Shown: positions 37,379 through 47,800 of the stretch, piece by piece
How positions within the stretch are numbered: position 1 is the first letter of the stretch
Layout of the letters: every line of letters begins with the position of its first letter
DNA from: Symbiodinium natans
Lineage: Eukaryota > Sar > Dinophyceae > Suessiales > Symbiodiniaceae
DNA length: 64,000 nucleotides
NCBI GenBank assembly: GCA_905221605.1
Contig: CAJNDS010000757.1
Location: 658,887 to 722,886 of the forward strand
Direction of reading: 5' to 3'
Made by a program: the position numbers and the translations under genes
Notes under the pieces: generated by a model
Databases searched by the model: none
Seen by the model: the letters and a program-made list of their open reading frames with translations, nothing else
What the model was told of the DNA's origin: nothing

Positions 37379-37790
37379 TCAGTGCTCCTGTTGAGCAAAG
37401 AGAGCTGCGACACCTTCTACCAAATCTGCCGCATGGTCCTTTGGCATTTGGCTCAAGCGGGCTGTAGCGCGAGCCAAGTCCTCTGGAGTGCACTTCTGTT
37501 GCTTCGCCTGCTTCGCAAGCTTTTCGGCCTGCTTCATCCAAACACTCGAAATTTTCTCCTTGGCCAGTAGATGTGGCATGTCTTTGTTAGCTGTCGCCAG
37601 AGCACACAGGACTGCATGTACAGGTAGTTCGCTTCGCTTCAGCTGCGTCAACCACATGGTTGCAAACTCTTCGTTCGCCTTCAGGAAGACAGCATGCTGG
37701 TAGGAGGGGCCGAAGCGCAACACGGCCGCCCGAGATTTCCGCAGGGCCAGCCTGCCTTTGAAGCCTGAAGTTAGTTCGCAGCTTGGGGGT
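37379..37790 (-). CDS. Probable exon, helical hypothetical protein or C-terminus of the upstream gene
   Basis: The minus frame is open from about 37,790 to a stop at 37,379. It encodes about 130 residues that are amphipathic and Lys/Glu/Ala-rich, as in a helical protein, including AKEKISSVWMKQAEKLAKQ and CTPEDLARATARLSQMPKD. No start codon is obvious, so it is probably a 3' exon entered by splicing. It lies downstream of, and in the same orientation as, the GCC2/GCC3-type gene and could be that gene's cytoplasmic tail or a separate gene. I do not recognise the family. The opposite-strand frames look like shadows. Confidence 0.45.
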
Positions 37791-38539
37791 CCCAGTTTGC
37801 GGGGGTCAAAGATCCCCTAGAAACCTAAAACCCATATGTGGTTGATCAAAATTCTGGGTCTTTTTGGGTCTATATTCTAGTATATTCCTCATCGTTTAGG
37901 GTACCAAAAGGGCCAATCATTTAGCTCAATCCCTATATAAAGCTTCAAGCTTCAGTGAAGGGTTGGACTTTCAGGGCCAGCTGAATGTGTTACAGCGGCT
38001 GACTGCGGAGGCAAAGGAGGGGACCGAGGCCTTGATGGTGTTCTGCTGAAAGGACCACGTCAACTGGATGTCCTGATGTGAACTTTTGCGAAAAACGAAC
38101 TTCGACATGAGATTACATGAGTATAGGGCCCCTGACCGCAGTCGCAGTGCGTGTCCTCATCTCCCGTTTGCGTAAAAAGTGGCAGCGTCATTCGAATCAT
38201 CCAAGACTTCACAGAACCTCAAGGCCAAGACACGCCCGCAGGGAGAAAGCTTTTTAGGTGCTGGCTTGAGATTTCAAGGCTTAGGGTTTAGGGTTTTGGG
38301 TTTTTGTGGCCGTACGTTTCACGTAGTATATCCCCCAAAATAGGATACTCCCTTCGTATCCAAAAGGGGGTCATAACTTATGGAAACCCCCAAAGCTGAC
38401 CAACTCTGCGGGAGGAGCCGATGCGCCGCATCAGGCCCTGATTTGAATTGGCTGAACTCTGCAAGGAGGCATCCCGGAGGTACTGAGCCTCGACTGTTCT
38501 TGGGGACACCAACTCATGACCGGTGCAGGGATTCGGGCT

Positions 38540-38880
38540 GAGAGGGAGTATACGCATGAGCTCGGATTATGAGGCCGGGCGCGAGGACGTGGATCAGGAC
38601 ATAGGTGCAGCAAACCACCAGTAGAAGCAGCAGAAAAGCCGCAGTGCCCCGCGTGGCAGTACTCGAGGGGGTCAAGATCAACAACGCCGCGACGGCACTG
38701 AAGAGGAGGAAACGCACCATGCCGAGACTGACCTCTGTCTTCTCACATGAAGGGCTGGGCTTGGGGCTTGTCGGGTCCCTCCACATCCCTGAACCCCAAA
38801 CCGCCAACAGCACCTCCAGGACGTCCAGGACTTCGGCCTGATCATTGGCAAAGGGCCGGAACCAGGCGGCCATGGCGAGC
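38540..38880 (-). CDS. Exon: last membrane segments
   Basis: Encodes FRPFANDQAEVLDVLEVLL, then two strongly hydrophobic helices (MVRFLLFSAVAALLIL and AAFLLLLLVVCCTYVLIHV). The position and character fit the last membrane region of the same protein. The 3' boundary is uncertain. Confidence 0.7.
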
Positions 38881-41800
38881 TGGAGACCTGACGGGGGCTT
38901 GAGGGGGCTGTCTGTTCAGGGTCTCTATAGGGGGGTTTAGGGTTTAAGGTTTAGGGTTTTCGGGTTTAGGGTTTTCGGGTTTAGGGTTCAAGGTTTATAG
39001 GGTTTAGGGTTTTCACGATGGACATATCGCACAGATGCCCACCTGACAAGATCGGGAAGAACATGAGCTTCGCTTCGGGGGACTGTATGACGGACGTATA
39101 GGCCGTGACCATCATCAGGGCCACATCTGCCCGCTTGACTAGGATGTCCCACCACCAGTACTGGGGCTCGTAGCCCTTGATGAAGTATCCGAATTGCCGA
39201 TAGTTGTCGGGGTCTTGTCGGTCCGACAAGCTGATCAGCTGCCACGCCAAGGCCAATGGAATTCCTAAGCACCACAGGAAAAGTCCAGCAATAGCTATCC
39301 CTGCAGAAGGGAGGTGCGCATCGGACCAACACTCAATCCCAGGGCTTGGCAGCAGCCGGCTGCTCACCCTGTCCTCTTCGCGGATGGGGATGCACCAAAT
39401 CATGCGCAGGAAGGCCGACAGTAGTGTGGGCCAAAGTGACACCAGGCCGATCCATACCACTGGAAGGCTCTGCCGAGCAACCTGACCCAAGTGTGAGTTG
39501 GGTCTGAAGAGGCCAAACTCAAGCAAATCCAGCTCAATGCCCTCATCAAGGTCCAGCTCGTCGTCCGTGCACTTTTCTTCCACATCTCACCTTGGAGCAC
39601 AACAGGGGTTCTGTGGCCATGTGTGGCCTGTCTGCACTGACTGATCTGACTTTACAAGCCCAGTCACGCGGGATTCTGGATTTCGGCACGTTCAGATGGG
39701 ACAGGCATATCCTCATCATCGGAATGATCCGACCGGGGGCAGCTGACCATCTTGCGCTGATGCGTAGCCTGGGGTATCACAGCTAGGGTCGTCTTTGGTT
39801 TGCTGACGTCCTCCGTGGTGTCATCCATCCTCTCCAAGCTCTCCAGTGAGGCTTGCTCTGCGTGTTCTGCATTGAAATCCAGCAACAAGACATCCTCGAG
39901 CTTCACCTTTCCTTCCGGGTCCGCGGCATGCTCGTCGGAATTTCGGGGACCTTCCGCTGCCTGGATGGGGAAGGCAGTGAATCCGAGAGTTAAGAAAAAT
40001 TAACTCTGAAGTTAATGGCCCGGCATCGGGCAGGCGCGACCCCCCTTAGGTCCAGCACAATTAACTCTCGATTTAATTGGCCTGCTACGTCGCGCGACGC
40101 ACCATGCCATCCCAGCAGGCTGCTCAAGGACAACAATTGAATCAGGATTTACTTGTTTCTGCTAGAATTAAATCACGATTTAATTGTTCCCCCTACCTTT
40201 CAACAATTAAATCACGATTTAATTGTTCCATCTACCTTAATGATAATAGTAATAGCAATAATAATAATACTAATACTAATAATAATGGTAATAATAATGG
40301 TAATAATAATAACAATAAAGAATATTAATAATAGTAAGAATAATAATAATAAGAGTAATAGTAGTAATAATAATAATAATAGTAATAGTAATAGTAATAG
40401 TAATAGTAATAATAATAGTAATAGTAATAGTAATAGTAATAGCCAAATAATAATAATAGTAATTGTAATAGTACAATAGTATAGTACAAAATAATAAAAG
40501 TAATAATAGTAATAGTAATAGTAATCGTTATAGTAATAGTAATAATATAATAGTCATTTAATCATAGTAATAGTAGTAATAGCAATGCAATAGTAATAGT
40601 AATCGTAATAGTAATAGTAATAGTAATAGTAGTAATAGTAATAGTAATAGTAATAATAGTAATAGTATAGTAATAATGATAATAGTAAAAATAATGGTAG
40701 TAAGTAATAGTAATGATAGTAATAGTAATAGCAATAGTAATATAATAATAATATAAGAATAATAAAAAATAGTATAGTAATAGTAATAGTTTTAGTAATA
40801 ATAATAGTAATAGTAATAGTAATAACAATAGTAATAGTAATAGTAATAGTAAGTAGTAATAGTAATAGTAATAGTAATAGTAATAGTAATAATAATAGTT
40901 AGTAAAGTATAGTAATAATAATAGTAAGTAATAGTAATAGTAATAATAATAGTAATAGTAATAAAATAGCAAAAATAATACTAATGGTAACACTAATAAC
41001 AATAGTAATAGGAATAGTAAGTAACAGGAAAAAAAAAAAAAAAAAAAACATTAAACCATGATTTAATGGTGCAAATAGGTACCAATTACAGGAAAGGCTG
41101 CCAGACCATTAACTCAGGATTTAATTGTTTGCCGGTCGAATGCAAAGAAAAACGATTAAATCCAGATTTAATTGTGTTTTCGGAGGGGCCAAGGTAGGTC
41201 GAGGTAGGTCAAGACCCAACCCAAACCCAACAGTTAAATCAGGATTTAGTTTTTTTTACTTCTGGATTCATTGGTTTTTCCTGGATCCCGGCCACGCATG
41301 CCTCCAGCCCCTCCTGAGCAGAACGCGCCTTCTTCTTCTTCTTCTTTTGCAGCCGCCTCGACGCCCTCTCACAGAAGGCCTCAGGAAGTTCCAGGGAGTC
41401 ATTGTTTACAGGATGGCTTTACTACACTCCCTGCTGGACCAGCTTTGCGGCTGCCATCGGCACAGAGAAGGCGCTTTCCAAGTTTACGAACACCGCCAGC
41501 CTTGGGGTCTTCTTTGGCTGCCTGCGGCTTCGGCAAGCTGATGTCCAGGATCCCAGATGCCTCCAAGTCTTTCCAGGGAAGGCGGGCCTCCTCCGGCACC
41601 TGCTTTCAAGGCTTGGAGGTGTCGTTTATTACGGTTTAGGGAGGTTTAGGGCTTATAGGGTCAACAAGGCGATTCTGACCGATCCAACCGTTTGCCCCAA
41701 CGCCCACCTCATCCATTGAATCCTGGAGTTGCTTCAGCGCCTTGTCTTTAGCTTTGCGCCTTCTGCCAGCCTCACTGAAGGGGTGGCCGAAGTGTCTTGC

Positions 41801-44800
41801 GACGGGGAGGAACAGGAAAGCGACCACTGCACAGAAGCAGACGGTCCCAAGCCCCATGATCAGAGGCAGAATGAAGTAGTAGGTGCCCACTGCCAGGCTA
41901 CTGGCACCGGCCCCTAGCAACTCTTGCCCAACGCACGAGGCAGCATAGTCGACGGAGGACGGCATCGGCAACAGGGTAAAGGAGTCGAAGATTCTTCGCA
42001 TGGCAACACTGACCTCCACTGGCCACATCAGAAATGGCACGCCCTCTTCGGGGTCCGTCTCCGAAGCCCAGAGACGGACCTGGCTGAGATCAAAGACTGT
42101 GAGGACTGAACAGGCCGCCAGCCACTGCGTGGCAATTCGTATCATCGAAGTGTGCAGCTTGCCGCTGCCCCGCACAGCAGCAGTGGCCGCCATGGACGCA
42201 ACAACGAAGTTAAGAAGGACTTGGGTCAACGTATTCAGCAACACAGATGACGCAAGCAACAGGAACGTCCACTCGCAACGGGCGCAGGGTTGCTGGAAGG
42301 CAGGTCGTGCCCAGCCTAGAGGGCAATCAGCACACAGCATGCCGGTCGAGCCATCTGCGCATTGATTTCCAAACACTCCTATGCAGTTGGAGACGTTGCC
42401 TGTATCATTCAAACACGCCTCACCACCCAGGCATGCGCTGGAGCCAAGGTCTGTCAGAACGTTGCACTTGACCACATTGACCGTGCTCGTCCGGAAGAAG
42501 CCTGGCTTTGCAGCAGGTGGAACATGGGCTCCGGTCTCCAGGAAGCCACCAAGGCAATGCAAGTTGGCATGGGCTCCGCAGCTGGTGCATCTTGCAAGGT
42601 GTCCTCCGGAATCCAGCTCAGCAAAGTGTCCATTAGTGCAGAAGCATTCGGCCAGATCGGTCGATCCATTTACACTGTCGCCATTGGTAGGGCATTGAAA
42701 TGGGCATGTCTTCTCGTTGCCATCGGCATTCTTGTATCGCCCACGTGGGCATTGCTGACACTGCGAGCCGACCGCATAGTAGCCGGCCTGGCAGATGCAA
42801 TCGGACTTCGAGCCCGACTTCCTGGGCGAAGTTGCACCATCTTGGCAAGCAACATGCTCCCCTGTCCCGGGACAATAGAAGCCTGATTTGCAGTCCGTGC
42901 AGCGGCCGTTGTCCTCGGCAAGGCCGAGCTGGCATCGGCACTCAGCTGCAGAGGTCGTGCCTTGCTCCAATGTCGTCCGGAAAGAGGGACAAGCTGAACA
43001 CAGAGTGTTTCCGGTTGCAGGCTTGTAGGCGCCAACTTCGCAGGCAGAACAGCCTGTCCCCTCCTCAAAACTGTAACCTGGGCTGCATTCGCAGTCAGCC
43101 TCACTCACAGGAACAACTCCTGCAGGCACGGACCTGTGCTGGGGGCACTCCAATAAGGTGGAGGTTACGAGAGGCTCCGACAGATGCAGCGACAGAAGTG
43201 TCCCTAGCGGATCCTCTTGTAGCACGGCTTGCATCACGGACTGCAAGACAGTCAGGTCGAGGTCTGTCGAAGCGAGCACAACCTCGTCCACCCCACGATA
43301 CCTCACATCCACGACCAACACAAGAGAAGACTGCAAACGGCGGGCACCTTCTGTACCGTCCAGGAAGTTTAGTTGGATGGCACCGGCGGGAACACGAGCC
43401 GTGTCGGAAAAAGACGTCACCACAGCTCGCCGTAGCACCGAACGCAGCTGGTAAGGGTCCATTCTCTCAGACACTTGAGAAATGGAGACCTCCACGCGGA
43501 GTGTTGGCACGTCTGCCATGCTTGTTGTCATGTTGCTGGCATCACGATGATGGGAATCGAGAGCCAAGCTTTCCTGCACGACACAAGACACGTTCGATCC
43601 TGATCCGCGGGAATGCGTTGTTCTGTTCCCAGCACAGGGAACACAGTCTTCGTTGCCGTGCAGTGGCTTGTAGAATCCCACTTCACAGGGAGTGCAGGAC
43701 TGGAGTACGGCCGAAAAGTAGTACCCCTTCGCACACACGCAATCATCCGCGGAAACAGATCCCAAACTTGCTGTCGTCTCTCCGCCTGCGCATGGAAGCT
43801 TCTGGGCTGAATGATGTGGCCCGCCTGGCACAGGGACTGGCTCTGTGTTGAAACTGCTACTGTGCAACTTGTCATGGCCTACTATAGGGGCTGGACGCGT
43901 GTATGGGGGTGTTGCTTTTCAGGTGATCCCGTCGCTTCACTAGGGTTTTGATGCCATGCATATTACCAGCAAAGCTTGGGGTGTCGCTTTACACTGTAAA
44001 GCTTCGCTTGGCATCCGAACCAGAAGGTCCGCCTCCTGGACAATAAAAGCCACGTGCACAGGCTTTGCACTTCGAAGCGATGACAAAGTGTCCGGAAGGG
44101 CAGCTGACCTGTAAGTAGCCTGCTGGTGCTCGAAATGAGGAGCTTGAGCTACAGTCTGCATCACTGGGGCACCAACACATTTGATAGAGCCCTGGGCTGA
44201 GTTCCATGCCAAGAACACCCAGATTGATGCGCAGACCGCTTTCAACGTCTTGGTCTAACGGCGCCTTCCGCAGGTAAGCACGTGCATCGCGGCAGCCAGT
44301 GCTGGTGTCGGCAGTCAAGAGGAAACTATCATTGACTGCCAAGGCAATGCCGGCCAAGCTCACCTTGCAACTGCTGCCAAGTGTGCAGTCTGTAATCTGC
44401 TCAAAGGGCCCATGCACAAGTAGTGGGCCCACGGTAGCCTTGAAGTCGCTTGCTTGCTCGCACGACAACAAATCAATTGGGCGGCAGAAGCACATCTGGT
44501 AGATTCCAGGCGGGGCGTACACAACGGCCATCTCATTGATGTCAAATAAAAGGTTCGCACCGTCCTTGGCAAGCAATAATCAGTAGGCAAGGCTTGCATA
44601 GCTGTCTGCGGAGACCCCATGTGAATCTCCAAACAATTGCCACAGACCATTTCAGGGCAGTTTACATTTCCCCTGTAAAACTATTAAAACTATTGCTTTG
44701 TTAAAAAATGTCCCCTGTAAAACTATTGCTTTGTTAAAAAATGTCCGAAGATGCCGGTGTCCTGGGCTTACCGGCTGCGACGTTTTGCGAAAGTTGTGCT

Positions 44801-47800
44801 ACCCTAGAGATGGAAGACGGCGCTCGTGTGGCAGTATCCTTCGCGGACTGGTAAGTACTGGGTTTCCTTTCCCACAGGGTCTCAGCTTGCAGGTTAAAAG
44901 CATGCATTCGATATGGGGCCTCTAGAATCCACGAAAAGAGTAGCGACACTCTGTGCTTGCAACTGAGACATGCCATGTTCCCACTGGCAGGCCTGAGTGA
45001 AAGCGCACTGAGAGTTAGTTGTCCACAGACCGACCGCGACGGACGAGTCCTTGAGTCATGTCCAAAGTCCATGGCAACCCACCCGCGCGACAGCGTAAAG
45101 CACCACCCGAACGAGCCCCGCGTCATGCAAATGAGCATCCGTAGGGCTGAGTTGATGCCATCCGAACACCCCACACACATCTCGTGACAATATTCAAGAA
45201 ACATGTTCTGCACTTAGCTACAACATGTAGCAGCTCATCACAGAAGCCACCCGACAAATCCCTCTTCCAATCTCTCGGAACACGCTGCGGCAGCCTAGTT
45301 ACGGTATACTCAGCGATTCCACCTGCAGGAAAACCAGGCAAAGCAGAGCCCATGCCACAAGCTTCGAGAATCATCACTTTGTCGCCTGCTAGTGCACCAA
45401 CAAATTCGAGGCCAGTGAGAACACAAGGCTGCCCGACGGAGCACGATGCCTCTTGGTTTGTCCGTGGCCCTTCCACCCGCAATCTGCCAGCAGAAACAGC
45501 AAACTCCTCGAAAGCACAGGGCGCTTGACCCCCACACCAGCAAAGAAAATATCCCGTATCACTTGCATCGAGAGAAACTCCATGGTCAAGCTGCCTGTAC
45601 GCATCTGACGCACCGAAGCTCAGAGCGAAGACCGCGCTTGACACATCATCTTGTTGAACGATGCCAATGGCATTCTGATTTGCAGGGGAAAGCATGAGCA
45701 TCGAGGAGACCAACGTGCCGCAGGCAGTGCTCACTGACACTTGCCCAACGAGAGATCCCACACCTTGGAAGGGCGCTAGGCCCGCACAGTCCTGGCCCCG
45801 CACGCAGGTGAAGCTGTGGTTGGCGAAAGGCCCCACCACTTCGAGATGCCCTGCTGCGATCTGAAAGCTTTCAGGGCGTGTGCACATGAGCCCAGGCGTA
45901 CTGGCACACCAGCAAAGGATATAACGGCCTCCCGCAGGCGCGAAACCCACAGCCTCGCCCTTCCAGACATACCGCCGGCCTTGATCAACCGCGGGCTGCG
46001 ACACGCCCTCATTTGCTACGTAGGGTACAGGCTGGCTGGACCCCGCGCAGCCGGACATGGCTAAGGCCATACGGTGCCCGTCATGCAGCTGGTATCCTGT
46101 TATGTTCACCGAACATTCGTGCCCAGCCGTGCACTGCAGCACCTGCCCCGCATGTGGACGGATGCACAAATCCTCCTCGCTAGCAGCTTCACTCTCGGTG
46201 GTGGAGCCTGGGATGCAGTCGATGCAAGCTGTGCGCGAAGTCGCTCCGGATATATTGCTCCACGTTCCAGCAGCGCATGCCTGGCAATCAGCATTACCGG
46301 CCTCTGGCTTGAACCTGCCCGGAGGACATGGCTCGCAGACACCCGACACGGCGAAGTAGCCCTCTGCGCAGATACAGTCTGTTACTTTGCTGGCGGCTTG
46401 GGCCAAGGTGACGGTCAAATGCGGGCATCGTTCCTTGTGGCCACCAAAGCAGAAAAAGCCTTGTTCGCATGGCTGGCAGTCAGAATTCGTGGAATCTGGA
46501 CTGATATAACCAGCTGGGCAAACGCATTCTCCAGCGGACACTGCACCCTGTTGCAAGGTTGTCCGGGTTTGGCTGAGGCCTCCACCTGCTGCTGGGCAAC
46601 TTGTGCAGCTAGAGTTACCGACGGTCTCCTTGTAGCTGCCAAGATGACATCTCGTGCAAAGGTCAGCATAAGGCTCCATACCATATGAGCACTGGCAATC
46701 AGCCAAACTGCGGATGTGCCCGGGCGGAAAGCTCCCTGCCTCCGGGCAACTGATGGTCTCGTTGGTGACAGCCGTGCTTTCCACGGTGGCAAGTGCCAAC
46801 TCGCCTGGAAGTTTGATGGCCCAAGCCTCGAAAGGGTCTGCCAGGAACTTGGCATACGCTTCATGGGCGGCCTCCTCCTCATGACTGGAGAAGATGTATC
46901 TGACATCAGCTGATGTGGCCAAAATCTTGAGCGAGGCTCGTCCAGTATCCAGACCCACGTATTCCTCTAGGAAAGGCTTGAGCTCAAGGAGCTTCTCGGG
47001 CTCCACCTGAATGTTTCCGCTGAAGACGAAAACAGTGGCCTCGGCAGGCCCTTGCATCTGAACCACGGAGGCTGTGAGCTCTGTACAGTTAAAGACTGGC
47101 GATGTGTCCACATCCACCTTACCGCTCGCACAGAAACACTGTCCCTCACCAATGGCTCCAGCCAAGGAGGTGGTTTCTGCGGGACATTGGCCGTCACAGT
47201 GGTGATTGCCCACCTGCTGCTTGAAGGATCCAGCAGGGCAAGGCAAACAAACTTCAAGCTGGGAGTCCCATCTGAAGCCACGCCGGCAGGTGCAGTTCTG
47301 ACGAGAGCTTGACTCCGAAGGTGAAGTGCTCCCATGCGGACAAGGCTGCAGTTTGCCGTCCTGTCCTCCAGCGCAAAAAAAGCCGGGAGGGCATTCTTGG
47401 CATGTTCGCGACCTCCCCACTAGCTCATAAGTACCGGGAGGGCAGGACACTTGCAAATGCACAGCTGTAGCACGATATTCTGAGATTTCGCAATCTGTAG
47501 AATGATGGCACCAGCACAATTGGACAACCTCAGGAGCAGCCCCTTGCAATGGCAGCAACCCCAAGTCAAAGACGATCTTGTCTGACGAACCATCAGCTGC
47601 AGCTTGCTCATTGTAAGCATAAAACGGCTGTGCATTTGGGAAAGTTGCAGACGGCCTTGAAGTGCCGCATTCCTGCATGGGTAACAGCTTGTCGCCAACT
47701 GCAAGCCCCGAACCTTGCAGCCCAGAGACAATGCAGTGAGAGGAGAAATCGCATTGAAATGCCTGACCCAGCAAAGGCCCAGTCAGTCGAACCAAGCCCA

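Noticed and set aside
37441-37462. Second spliced-leader-like match (CATTTGGCTCAAG)
   Set aside because: It lies antisense to a likely coding exon (RLSQMPK) and lacks one T; chance or coding constraint is enough to explain it.
40562-41002. 146-codon Tyr/Leu-rich minus-strand ORF
   Set aside because: It is a translation of the TAATAG microsatellite.
42700-43851. 383-codon plus-strand ORF
   Set aside because: It is an antisense shadow of the cysteine-rich exon on the minus strand; the minus frame has clear domain structure and this one does not.
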